Shown here one piece after another: positions 24,204 through 31,628 of a DNA stretch of 64,000 bases. Both the position numbers and the translations under genes were made by a program. This stretch comes from Clostridiaceae bacterium. GTDB lineage: Bacteria; Bacillota; Clostridia; Oscillospirales; Acutalibacteraceae. How positions within the stretch are numbered: position 1 is the first letter of the stretch; each line of letters starts with the position of its first letter. The notes below the pieces were generated by a model. It did not search any database, was not told the origin of the DNA, and saw nothing but the letters and a program-made list of their open reading frames with translations. The stretch is taken from assembly GCA_021769555.1 (NCBI GenBank), contig JAETSR010000004.1, positions 124,001 through 188,000 on the forward strand, written 5' to 3'.

Positions 24204-25375
24204 AGCCGTATAAGCCCCTCTGTATAGTCCCGGCCGGAGGGCTGGGGCGTGGGGGACGCAAGGCCGTACAGGTCGTCCGCCAGGGCCTCAAGCCTGAATA
24301 CGGACTGTGCCTCGGGGGGGAGGCGGTCAACGTCAGAGCTCCTGACTACCACCGGAAGACCCAGGCCGCCCAGAGTCCGGAGCCCTCTGTCTGTGGCCCC
24401 CAGGACCCGGAGATAGGGGGGCGTCTTTGGCAGGGGCTTTTTGAGCCCCAGGAAAGCGTAAAGCGCCAGGCGGCGCACCCGGGCGTGGGACACGCGCTTG
24501 TTTTTCGTGAGTGTATATAGCTCATCCAAAGAGCGGGCCTGTCCAGCGGCCCGGTACAGGCGGTTCTCAAGGCCCTCGGAGAGGTCCGGGAGCAGGGAGA
24601 GCTCCTCCCGGGACATGGACCGGAGTTTGCAGAGCATGGCCCGCTCAAGGTTTGATATGTGGGCGCAGCGGCCCTCGCTCCTTGCGGATTCCAGCGCCTG
24701 GACGGTGCTCTCGGGGGCAAGGCCCTGGAGGTCCTCCCCGGCGAAAGCCCGCCTTCTTATTTCGCTTGCGGACAGGGGGCCGTCCGTGCCGCCGTCCTCG
24801 TCGTGCCCCGCCCCCTCCCGCTTTACCACGGAAGGGGTCAGCTCCGCCCGGAGCTTTAAAATGGCCTTGCAGTATTCTATGCCGAGATTGGCGTTGGGGC
24901 AGCTGACAGCCTCCCCGGCTTTGGGGCCCAGGAGCTTCTCCACAGCCAGCTGCCGCCGGGCCCCGAAGCTCAGCCCCGGGGGGCACTCTGCCAGCGCCCG
25001 GGAGAACTCCGCGCTAAGGAGGGCTTTGGCGGTCTCTTTCAGCAGGGCTGTGTCAGGGACCTCGCTTCCAAAGTAAAGCGCCCCCCGCCCGAAGGCCGAG
25101 GCCAGCAGGACGCCGCCCATGGCGAAGCGCTCGGCCCCGGAGCAGGCCCAGCTCAGGGGCAGCTCCGCCACCAGGTCCGCGCCGTTTTGAAGGGCGAGCC
25201 CTGCCCGGGTCCATTTGTCCAGCATTGCGGGCGCTCCCCGCTGGACAAAATTCCCGCTCATAATACATATCACCGGCCTTTTTGAGGCTCCCGCCCGGGA
25301 GAGAAGGAGCTTATGGCCGTGGTGAAGGGGGTCCAGCTCACAGATTATTGCCGAAAATGTATTTTCATGTAGCAT
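24200..25375 (-). CDS. tmcAL: tRNA(Met) cytidine acetate ligase TmcAL
   Basis: This 391-residue enzyme uses acetate and ATP to make N4-acetylcytidine at the wobble base of elongator tRNA-Met. The nucleotidyltransferase-fold start is ICELDPLHHGHKLLL, a variant of the usual EYNPFHNGH with the HxGH preserved. The signature SGNFVQRGAPAMLDKWTRA is canonical, followed by LGIEYCKAIL. Start ATG 25375 with GGAG at good spacing. It is divergent from acetate kinase. Confidence 0.92.
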   Translation of the reverse strand: MLHENTFSAIICELDPLHHGHKLLLSRAGASKRPVICIMSGNFVQRGAPAMLDKWTRAGLALQNGADLVAELPLSWACSGAERFAMGGVLLASAFGRGALYFGSEVPDTALLKETAKALLSAEFSRALAECPPGLSFGARRQLAVEKLLGPKAGEAVSCPNANLGIEYCKAILKLRAELTPSVVKREGAGHDEDGGTDGPLSASEIRRRAFAGEDLQGLAPESTVQALESARSEGRCAHISNLERAMLCKLRSMSREELSLLPDLSEGLENRLYRAAGQARSLDELYTLTKNKRVSHARVRRLALYAFLGLKKPLPKTPPYLRVLGATDRGLRTLGGLGLPVVVRSSDVDRLPPEAQSVFRLEALADDLYGLASPTPQPSGRDYTEGLIRL

Positions 25376-25390
25376 TTTCTGTAAAACTCC

Positions 25391-25419
25391 TTGAATTTTT
25401 AAGCATAGTATAGTATAAT
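25391..25419 (+). promoter_or_regulatory. Sigma-A promoter for ackA
   Basis: TTGAAT (25391-25396), a 17-bp spacer and TATAAT (25414-25419) lie about 80 bp before the start codon. Confidence 0.8.
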
Positions 25420-25430
25420 ATGATGCGCAA
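25402..25430 (-). promoter_or_regulatory. Sigma-A promoter for tmcAL, overlapping the ackA promoter
   Basis: TTGCGC (25430-25425), a 17-bp spacer and TATGCT (25407-25402) lie on the minus strand. The two promoters face away from each other but interleave over 29 bp, so one polymerase would block the other. Confidence 0.6.
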
Positions 25431-25498
25431 AGCTAAACTGACTTGAGTTCATTAATATCTCTATTATACGAAATATTTAACGGAAAGGAAAGAGAGAT

Positions 25499-26707
25499 AT
25501 GAAAATTCTTGTTATCAACGCGGGCAGCTCCTCTCTGAAGTATCAGCTCATTGATATGGACGGCGAGAAGATGCTCTGCAAGGGCAACTGTGAGCGTATC
25601 GGCCTTGACGGAGGCATCTTTACCCATAAGACCGCCGACGGCCGCGAGCTCCATAAGGATGTGGACATGCCCGACCACACCGCCGCCTTCACCCAGGTGA
25701 AGGACGCCCTGCTCGACCCGGAGAAGGGCGTTATAAAGCACCTGGACGAGGTCTCGGCCATAGGCCACAGGGTGGTCCAGGGCGGCGCCATCTTCCATCA
25801 GTCCTGCTTGGTGGACGACAAGGTGATAGCGGACATCGAGAGCCTGATACCCCTGGCCCCCCTGCATAACGGGGCCCATGTCCAGGGTATAAAGGCCTGC
25901 CGGAACCTCTTTGGGGAGAATGTGCCAGAGGCGGTGGTCTTCGACACCTCCTTCCACGCCACCATGCCCCCCAAGGCCTACATGTACAATGTGCCCTACG
26001 AGTACTACGAGAAGTACGCCGTGCGCCGCTACGGCGCCCACGGCACCTCCCACCGCTATGTGAGCGCACGCTGCGCGGAGCTGATGGGCAGGGACATAAA
26101 GGACTTGAAGATAATTACATGTCATCTGGGCAACGGCTCCTCCATCACGGCCGTTGACGGCGGCAAGGTTATAGACACCAGCATGGGGCTTACACCCCTT
26201 GACGGCTTCATGATGGGCGGGCGCACCGGCACCCTAGACCCCTCAGTGGTCACCTTCATCATGGAGAAGGAGAACCTGTCCCCTGCCGAGATGGACCAGA
26301 TAATGAACAAGAAGTCAGGGCTCCTGGGCATATCCGGAGTGTCCAGCGACGATAGGGACGTGACCGCCGCCCGGAAGGCCGGGAACGAGCGGGCCAAGCT
26401 TGCCCACGATATCCTTGAGTACCAGATATCTAAGTTCATCGGCGGCTACATGGTTGCCCTGGGCGGCTGCGACGCCATGGTGTTCACGGCGGGCGTGGGC
26501 GAGAACCAGTGGATGCACAGGCACGAGATAGGCAAGTACTTAGAGTTCCTGGGCGTGAAGCTGGACGAGAAGCTCAACGAGGAGACCATCCTCGGCAAGG
26601 AGGGCAAAATCTCCGCGCCCGACAGCAGGATACAAGTTTACGTCATACCCACCAACGAGGAACTGGTTATAGCCAGGGACACAAAAGCGTTGGTTGAGGG
26701 CCTATAA
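25499..26707 (+). CDS. ackA: Acetate kinase
   Basis: This 402-residue enzyme makes ATP and acetate from acetyl phosphate in fermentation. N-terminal signature: MKILVINAGSSSLKYQLIDM. Other conserved stretches are GHRVVQGG, FDTSFHATMP, HGTSHRYVS, CHLGNGSSI, DTSMGLTPLDG and FTAGVGENQ. Full length. The Shine-Dalgarno is AAAGGAAAGAGAG. No pta gene is in this window. Confidence 0.98.
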   Translation: MKILVINAGSSSLKYQLIDMDGEKMLCKGNCERIGLDGGIFTHKTADGRELHKDVDMPDHTAAFTQVKDALLDPEKGVIKHLDEVSAIGHRVVQGGAIFHQSCLVDDKVIADIESLIPLAPLHNGAHVQGIKACRNLFGENVPEAVVFDTSFHATMPPKAYMYNVPYEYYEKYAVRRYGAHGTSHRYVSARCAELMGRDIKDLKIITCHLGNGSSITAVDGGKVIDTSMGLTPLDGFMMGGRTGTLDPSVVTFIMEKENLSPAEMDQIMNKKSGLLGISGVSSDDRDVTAARKAGNERAKLAHDILEYQISKFIGGYMVALGGCDAMVFTAGVGENQWMHRHEIGKYLEFLGVKLDEKLNEETILGKEGKISAPDSRIQVYVIPTNEELVIARDTKALVEGL

Positions 26708-26773
26708 ATCTAGCGGGCCTGGGGTATCATACCTTCCCTCGGGAGGCATAAATTTAGGTGAGTTCTTGGCGGA

Positions 26774-26798
26774 GCGTCTGCGTGGGGCAGGCGCTTTT
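26774..26798 (+). terminator. Possible ackA terminator
   Basis: The stem GCGTCTGC/GCAGGCGC (one G-U) is followed by TTTT. The rest of the 225-bp gap (26708-26932) holds only the hairpin and promoter listed next. Confidence 0.55.
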
Positions 26799-26826
26799 GC
26801 CGTGGTTGGGGATTTTTCGGCGAGAA

Positions 26827-26856
26827 AAGACCGGCCGGGTCATCCGGGCCGGTCTT
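26827..26856. terminator. Strong GC hairpin upstream of the YhfC-type gene
   Basis: A 10-bp perfect stem AAGACCGGCC/GGCCGGTCTT, extended inside the loop, ends on the -35 box of the next promoter. A T-run is present only on the minus side. Confidence 0.5.
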
Positions 26857-26883
26857 GACAATCCTGCATGGGTGTGCTATAAT
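26855..26883 (+). promoter_or_regulatory. Consensus sigma-A promoter for the YhfC-type gene
   Basis: TTGACA (26855-26860), a 17-bp spacer and TATAAT (26878-26883) match consensus. The start site would fall at about 26890, at the edge of the palindrome described next. Confidence 0.9.
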
Positions 26884-26890
26884 ACAAACA

Positions 26891-26907
26891 ACATTTAACT
26901 TAAATGT
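26891..26907. promoter_or_regulatory. Perfect palindrome, probable operator
   Basis: ACATTTAA-C-TTAAATGT is a perfect inverted repeat with 8-bp arms. It begins 7 bp after the -10 of a consensus promoter and covers the predicted start site. That is where a repressor would block transcription. The regulator is not in the window. Confidence 0.6.
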
Positions 26908-26932
26908 AAAACATACTAAAGGAGACAAAAAA

Positions 26933-27739
26933 ATGCAGAACCTGCTTCATCCCATCATCATCCTGGCAATAACCTCCCTGCTCCTTCTGATACTCCCGGT
27001 AATCGCCGCCGTCCTCTGGAAAAAGGGCGCGGGGCCCAGCCTGGTGCCGCTGTTTTTAGGCGCGGCGGGCTTCCTGCTTTTTGCCCGGGTGCTGGAGTTG
27101 GGGGTGCACATGGTGTGTATTGTGGGGGACAACCCCATATCCCGCACCATAATGGGCAGTACGCCCCTATATGTGCTCTACGGCGCGCTGATGGCCGGTA
27201 TCTTCGAGGAGTGCGGCAGATATGTGTTCCTGCGCTTTACCATGAAAAAGCACAGGGCTCCCCGGGACTACGTCATGTACGGCATAGGACACGGAGGCAT
27301 AGAGGTCTGGGCCATAACCCTGATGTCCATTCTGAGCCTCCTGGTGATGGACGTGCTGCTGATGTTCCAGGGGGCCGAGGCTGCTGAGAAGCTGCTGGAC
27401 CCAATGGGCACCGGCACCCTTGGGCCGGCTCTTGAGGCCGCGGCGGGATTCAGCATAGCCGCAGGATTTGTAAGCGTCTTTGAGCGGGTGCTCTGCATGT
27501 CCATACATATCTCCCTGACCCTGGTGGTGGCCTACGGGCTGGACAGGGGGAAGAGCCGCCTGTACCTGCCCATGGCTGTCCTGGCCCACGCTCTGCTGGA
27601 CGTTTTCCCCGCGCTTTATCAGCGGGGCGCTGTCGGGGCGGCCGCCTCCGAAATCTGGCTGCTGTTCTGGGCGGCGCTCCTTGGGGCCTGGGCCGTGAAG
27701 CTCTATAAGAGGCTCAGTACTTCCCCTGCAAATTCTTAA
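26933..27739 (+). CDS. YhfC-family intramembrane glutamic-type metalloprotease-like protein
   Basis: This 268-residue polytopic membrane protein has about eight hydrophobic segments. The CPBP/YhfC-type motifs are FEECGRYVFLRF (Glu-Glu-x3-Arg equivalent), YGIGHGGIEVW and a C-terminal HALLDVFP. YhfC members are often next to PadR regulators and lipid or bacteriocin-related genes, but here it stands alone. The ATG at 26933 follows AAAGGAGA. Its last 26 bp overlap the convergent sugar-isomerase gene. Confidence 0.85.
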   Translation: MQNLLHPIIILAITSLLLLILPVIAAVLWKKGAGPSLVPLFLGAAGFLLFARVLELGVHMVCIVGDNPISRTIMGSTPLYVLYGALMAGIFEECGRYVFLRFTMKKHRAPRDYVMYGIGHGGIEVWAITLMSILSLLVMDVLLMFQGAEAAEKLLDPMGTGTLGPALEAAAGFSIAAGFVSVFERVLCMSIHISLTLVVAYGLDRGKSRLYLPMAVLAHALLDVFPALYQRGAVGAAASEIWLLFWAALLGAWAVKLYKRLSTSPANS

Positions 27740-28463
27740 AGCTCGTCTCAAGGCAGTCGAAGGGGCTGCCAACGCAGGTGTCCTGCTCCACCAGCAGGTG
27801 CTTTGTGCCGCACTTTTCAGCGGTCCTGATAATCTTGCCAAAGTCCAGGTTCCCCTCGCCCACCGGGGCCATCACAGGCTCCCAGCCGCTTACGGCCATA
27901 TCTTTCAGGTGTATGCAGGGTATGCGGCCGGAGAGCTTCTCCATCCAGGCGCAGACGTCCGCGCCGCCCATCTGTACCCAGTAGGTGTCGAGGGTAAAGC
28001 CCAGCTCATCCGGGGCGAAGCTCTCAAGGAGGGTATCTATCACGAGCTTTCCGTTAAACTTCTGGAACTCGATATTGTGGTTATGGTACATAAGGAGCTT
28101 GCCAGCGGCGGCTATCTTCTTTGCGGCCTCCTTATAGTCGTCGGCAAAGTGCCAGAGCCATTCGGGGGAGCAGTACTTTTTGGGCATCATGCCAATGCCG
28201 ATGTAGTCGCAGCCCATGATATCGTGCTCCCTTATGACTGCCTCGGTGTCGTTCATTATCCTGTTGGGGTCCGTGTGGGTGAGCACGATTTTTAAGCCGC
28301 GCTTGTCGCAGAGCTCCCGCACTTTCTCAGGGGCTATGGGGCCTATTGCAGAAATCTGCACGGTCTTGTAGCCCATTTCCGCCACTCTCATAAGGGAGTA
28401 GTCAAGGTCATTCTCGGTCTGGGTGTATTCACGAAGCGTGAACAGCTGTGCGCCTAATGTCAT
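27714..28463 (-). CDS. Sugar phosphate isomerase/epimerase (IolE/xylose-isomerase-like TIM barrel)
   Basis: This 249-residue TIM barrel of the AP-endonuclease-2-like family has metal-site residues in LMYHNHNIEFQ, GFTLDTYWVQMGG, IHLKDMA and HLLVEQDTC (His, Asp, His, Glu). The substrate is unknown, and the family covers inosose dehydratase and tagatose or allulose epimerases. The ATG at 28463 follows AGGAGG. It overlaps the convergent YhfC gene by 26 bp. It is not in an obvious sugar operon. Confidence 0.88.
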   Translation of the reverse strand: MTLGAQLFTLREYTQTENDLDYSLMRVAEMGYKTVQISAIGPIAPEKVRELCDKRGLKIVLTHTDPNRIMNDTEAVIREHDIMGCDYIGIGMMPKKYCSPEWLWHFADDYKEAAKKIAAAGKLLMYHNHNIEFQKFNGKLVIDTLLESFAPDELGFTLDTYWVQMGGADVCAWMEKLSGRIPCIHLKDMAVSGWEPVMAPVGEGNLDFGKIIRTAEKCGTKHLLVEQDTCVGSPFDCLETSFKNLQGKY

Positions 28464-28492
28464 GATGAAAACCTCCTGATGTTTTTGATACA

Positions 28493-28521
28493 ATATTAGC
28501 TCAGTATATTGGGAATGTCAA
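28493..28521 (-). promoter_or_regulatory. Sigma-A promoter for the isomerase
   Basis: TTGACA (28521-28516), a 17-bp spacer and TAATAT (28498-28493) lie on the minus strand. Confidence 0.75.
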
Positions 28522-28525
28522 GGGC

Positions 28526-28552
28526 TTGATTTTTTTCGGGAAAGAGTATAAT
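28526..28552 (+). promoter_or_regulatory. Probable promoter for ridA
   Basis: TTGATT (28526-28531) and TATAAT (28547-28552) are only 15 bp apart, unusual for this genome. The -10 is perfect. Confidence 0.5.
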
Positions 28553-28588
28553 ATATATGGTATACCCAGATTTAAGGAGGAAATCATC

Positions 28589-28963
28589 ATGAATAAAACT
28601 ATCACAGCCCAGAACGCCCCCGCCGCCGTGGGACCCTACTGCCATGGGAAGCTGTGCGGAAATACCCTCTATACCTCCGGCCAGCTGGGGCTCGTCCCCG
28701 CAACCGGCGAGCTCCCGGAGGGCGTCGAGGCCCAGGCGAGGCAGGCCCTCGAGAACCTGAAGGCCGTGCTGGAGGCCGGGGGCATGACCCTTGCGGACGT
28801 TGCCAAGACCACGGTTTTTCTCGCCGACATCAACGACTTTGCCGCTGTCAACACTATTTACGCTGAGTACTTTATTGGCGAGGCCCCTGCCCGCTCCTGC
28901 GTACAGGTGGCGGCCCTGCCAAAGGGCGCGCTCTTTGAGATAGAGGCCGTTGCGGTGAAGTGA
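28589..28963 (+). CDS. RidA family reactive intermediate deaminase
   Basis: This 124-residue Rid/YjgF protein hydrolyses reactive enamine/imine intermediates made by PLP enzymes. N-terminal AQNAPAAVGPYCHGKLCGN; C-terminal signature PARSCVQVAALPKGALFEIE with the essential Arg. The ATG at 28589 follows AAGGAGG. Confidence 0.93.
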   Translation: MNKTITAQNAPAAVGPYCHGKLCGNTLYTSGQLGLVPATGELPEGVEAQARQALENLKAVLEAGGMTLADVAKTTVFLADINDFAAVNTIYAEYFIGEAPARSCVQVAALPKGALFEIEAVAVK

Positions 28964-29015
28964 GTCCGCGGCTGTAAAATAAGCCCGCAAATTAACCTGA
29001 TTGGAAGTGTTTCCC

Positions 29016-30017
29016 ATGACCGTAATACCCGAGGGCTATGTGTCTGCCCTCAGCCTGTACGACACCCAGAAGGCCATAGGCCTTATAAAAAACGTGTTCC
29101 AGGTGAAGCTCTGCGCGGCCCTGCACCTGAAGAGGGTGACGGCGCCGCTCTTTGTGGACCCGGCCACGGGCCTTAACGACGACCTCAACGGCGTGGAGCG
29201 GCCCGTTGGCTTCGACATCCCCGCCGTAGGCATAGACGGCCAGGTGGTGCACTCCCTGGCAAAATGGAAGCGCCTGGCCCTTAAGGAGTACGGCTTCTAT
29301 GTGGGCAACGGCCTTGTGACGGACATGAACGCCATACGCCGGGACGAGGAACCGGACAACCTGCACTCGGTCTATGTGGACCAGTGGGACTGGGAGAAGG
29401 TCATAGACCGGGAGAGCAGGAATATCGGCTTTCTGAGGGAGACCGTCCGGAGGATAGTCAGCGCCATATGCGGGACTCTGGACGAGCTGCAGTGGCAGCT
29501 GCCGGACCTGCCCACGGACCTGTGCCGGGACGTGACCTTTATTTCCGCCCAGGAGCTTGAGGACATGTGGCCCGGGCTCACCCCCAGGGAGCGGGAGCAG
29601 AGATTCACCAGGGAGCATAAAACGGTGTTCATAGAGGGAATAGGCGGGAAGCTGAAAGGCGGCGCCCCCCACGACGGCCGCGCTCCCGACTACGACGACT
29701 GGGCCCTAAACGGCGACCTGCTCTTCTGGCACGAGACCCTCTCGTGCGCTTTGGAGATAAGCAGCATGGGCATACGCGTGGACCCGAAGAGCCTTGCCTC
29801 CCAGCTTAAAGAGTCCGGCTGTGAGCGCCGCCGGGAGCTGCCCTTCCACAAAATGCTCCTGGCTGGGGAGCTGCCCCTCACCATCGGCGGCGGCATAGGC
29901 CAGAGCAGGCTCTGTATGCTCCTGCTCTCAAAGGCCCATATCGGCGAGGTGCAGTCCTCCCTGTGGGATGAGGAGACCCGGGAGAGGTGCAGGGAAGCGG
30001 GGGTAGTGCTGCTGTAA
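29016..30017 (+). CDS. asnA: Aspartate-ammonia ligase (asparagine synthetase A)
   Basis: This 333-residue class-II aminoacyl-tRNA-synthetase-like enzyme makes Asn from Asp, ammonia and ATP. Family motifs: VQVK-like FQVKLCAALHLKRVTAPLFV, GLNDDLNGVERPV, HSLAKWKR, YVDQWDWEKVI and GGGIGQSRLCMLLL. ATG 29016 is preceded by GGAAGTG; an in-frame TTG at 29001 is less likely. It probably follows ridA on the same transcript. A second, glutamine-dependent synthetase (asnB) lies at 47.9 kb. Confidence 0.95.
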   Translation: MTVIPEGYVSALSLYDTQKAIGLIKNVFQVKLCAALHLKRVTAPLFVDPATGLNDDLNGVERPVGFDIPAVGIDGQVVHSLAKWKRLALKEYGFYVGNGLVTDMNAIRRDEEPDNLHSVYVDQWDWEKVIDRESRNIGFLRETVRRIVSAICGTLDELQWQLPDLPTDLCRDVTFISAQELEDMWPGLTPREREQRFTREHKTVFIEGIGGKLKGGAPHDGRAPDYDDWALNGDLLFWHETLSCALEISSMGIRVDPKSLASQLKESGCERRRELPFHKMLLAGELPLTIGGGIGQSRLCMLLLSKAHIGEVQSSLWDEETRERCREAGVVLL

Positions 30018-30025
30018 AAAACTGA

Positions 30026-30053
30026 CCGGCCCTGTTCCCGGGGCCGGCCTTTG
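30026..30053 (+). terminator. asnA terminator
   Basis: The stem CCGGCCC/GGGCCGG has an 8-nt loop and is followed by CCTTTG. It is a moderately strong terminator. Confidence 0.6.
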
Positions 30054-30060
30054 TTATATC

Positions 30061-30948
30061 TTACAGCACATTCTCCTTAACATACTTCGCGTCGTCCGCA
30101 ATGCACTTGTCGTGCTCGTCGTAGAAGCCCTCGCGCTCCACGACCCAGAAGGCCTCGAAGCTCTGCTCGTCAAGGGCCTCCTTTATGGCTTTCCAGTCCA
30201 TATTGGACTCGGGGGCGCCCATTTTGCACTGTACCTCGAACTGCTTTCTGCCCTCGGGACTGTTCGACATGGCGTTGAACTGGTCCAGCATGGCCTGGCG
30301 CTCATCAAGGGACATTTCATTCACATGGGCGAAGGGGTTCTCGTGGGGACCCTCGGCATGGGCGGACTTGGGGCGGGGGCCGGGGCCCTGGACCTTGCAG
30401 TTTTCCTTCACGTGTATGGCGACGATACGGTCCTTATAGCGGCGGATAAAGCCGGGAGGATATGTGCCGGCGTTCATGCACCAGCCGCAGTCCAGCTGGA
30501 AATAGCACTTGCTGGAATTATTGGCCACATGCTCGAGAAGGGGCAGGCCCTGGTCCACATAGAACTCCTTGCTGTGGTTATGATAGCCTATCTTTATGCC
30601 GTAGGGCTCGGCCATAGCCGCCATTTCGTCCAGCTTATGGGCGAGCTCCACGGCCTCCTCCTTATTGCAGAAGTCTGTGCCCGCCCAGATAACGGCCTTG
30701 CCGCCGAGGGCCGCCATCTTCTTCACAATCTCCTCGGTGGGCTCGGCGTGGACGGAGACTATCTCGAGCCCGGTCTCCTCTGCCCACTTTTTGATGTCCT
30801 CAACAGGGTTGTCCAGGTCAACGGGCAACAGCTCCACGCCGTCGAAGCCCAGGGCCTTGATGGTCTTGAACTTCTCAAGCAGCGTGGGCCCGAGGCCTAA
30901 GTAGCTGGCAATGCCGCCGAAGGAATATGTACCGATATTTACTTTCAT
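30061..30948 (-). CDS. Sugar phosphate isomerase/epimerase
   Basis: This 295-residue TIM barrel (xylose-isomerase-like) has a conserved metal site in KIGYHNHSKEF, FQLDCGWCMNAG, IHVKEN and FWVVEREGF. An insertion around residues 198-240 carries PGPRPKSAHAEGPHENPF. It is related in fold but not close to the isomerase at 27.7 kb. The substrate is unknown. The Shine-Dalgarno CAGGAGG precedes the ATG. Confidence 0.87.
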   Translation of the reverse strand: MKVNIGTYSFGGIASYLGLGPTLLEKFKTIKALGFDGVELLPVDLDNPVEDIKKWAEETGLEIVSVHAEPTEEIVKKMAALGGKAVIWAGTDFCNKEEAVELAHKLDEMAAMAEPYGIKIGYHNHSKEFYVDQGLPLLEHVANNSSKCYFQLDCGWCMNAGTYPPGFIRRYKDRIVAIHVKENCKVQGPGPRPKSAHAEGPHENPFAHVNEMSLDERQAMLDQFNAMSNSPEGRKQFEVQCKMGAPESNMDWKAIKEALDEQSFEAFWVVEREGFYDEHDKCIADDAKYVKENVL

Positions 30949-30987
30949 TGGAAACGACCTCCTGGGGGTTTATATATTATATATATA

Positions 30988-31016
30988 ATAATAGCAAATT
31001 GGGGAGGATTTGTCAA
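30988..31016 (-). promoter_or_regulatory. Sigma-A promoter for the second isomerase
   Basis: TTGACA (31016-31011), a 17-bp spacer and TATTAT (30993-30988) lie on the minus strand. Confidence 0.8.
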
Positions 31017-31047
31017 CGGATTTTACCTTCCGCGGGAGAGCCTATTT

Positions 31048-31437
31048 TCAGTCGTATTCATAGTACCCGCCGTTACCGTCCCTGACATAGGCCCCGAAAC
31101 GTTCTGGGGCGCTTTCGTCCGGGGGAATGCCGGTCCGGTCGGGCATGCGGGCCGGCGCGGATATTCTGGTGATATTGTCAAAAGCGGCGTCAGCCAGCTC
31201 CGGGTCTATATCCTGCGCCCGGACACAGGCGGCAAAGGCGTGGTCGGGCAGTTCCCCCTGCTCGCATGTGGCAACTATCCTGACTATCGCAAGCACTTTC
31301 TCCTCGCTCATGGCATGTACAGCCTCCCATGAGTCTACATACGGCTCAGGCTCCGGCCCGGACGCGGAAATCACCGCCGCCACTGAGACCACGGCGGCAG
31401 CCAGCACTGCCAGTATTATGCCTCTCCTTCTGCTCAT
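31048..31437 (-). CDS. Secreted/membrane-anchored protein of unknown function
   Basis: This 129-residue protein begins MSRRRGIILAVLAAAVVSVAA, a single N-terminal helix without a lipobox Cys, so it is exported or anchored. The mature part is acidic and rich in Ala/Asp (GELPDHAFAACVRAQDIDPE). It ends with YVRDGNGGYYEYD. I use ATG 31437, behind GGGAGGG. I do not recognise the family. Confidence 0.65.
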   Translation of the reverse strand: MSRRRGIILAVLAAAVVSVAAVISASGPEPEPYVDSWEAVHAMSEEKVLAIVRIVATCEQGELPDHAFAACVRAQDIDPELADAAFDNITRISAPARMPDRTGIPPDESAPERFGAYVRDGNGGYYEYD

Positions 31438-31476
31438 TACAAGCCCTCCCATGTCATCTTAATCCTGTTATTGTAT

Positions 31477-31505
31477 ATTCTAGCATAAAACTCAGGCTTT
31501 ATCAA
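31477..31505 (-). promoter_or_regulatory. Sigma-A promoter for the small exported protein
   Basis: TTGATA (31505-31500), a 17-bp spacer and TAGAAT (31482-31477) lie on the minus strand. Confidence 0.7.
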
Positions 31506-31560
31506 GGACATGTTAGTATAAAACATATACGCGATACCAGACGTTAATATATATTTCTAC

Positions 31561-31589
31561 TTGACCCTGCACAAAAAAGCGCGTATACT
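31561..31589 (+). promoter_or_regulatory. Sigma-A promoter for the rhamnose operon
   Basis: TTGACC (31561-31566), a 17-bp spacer and TATACT (31584-31589) lie 40 bp before rhaB. No clear operator palindrome is seen. The AT-rich stretch 31510-31560 may hold an activator site. Confidence 0.75.
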
Positions 31590-31628
31590 ATAGGGAAGCA
31601 GACCGAAAATACTCAGGCAGGAGGCCAT

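Noticed and set aside
26710-26928. 72-codon minus-strand open frame in the gap after ackA
   Set aside because: No ribosome site, crosses a promoter and a palindrome on the other strand.
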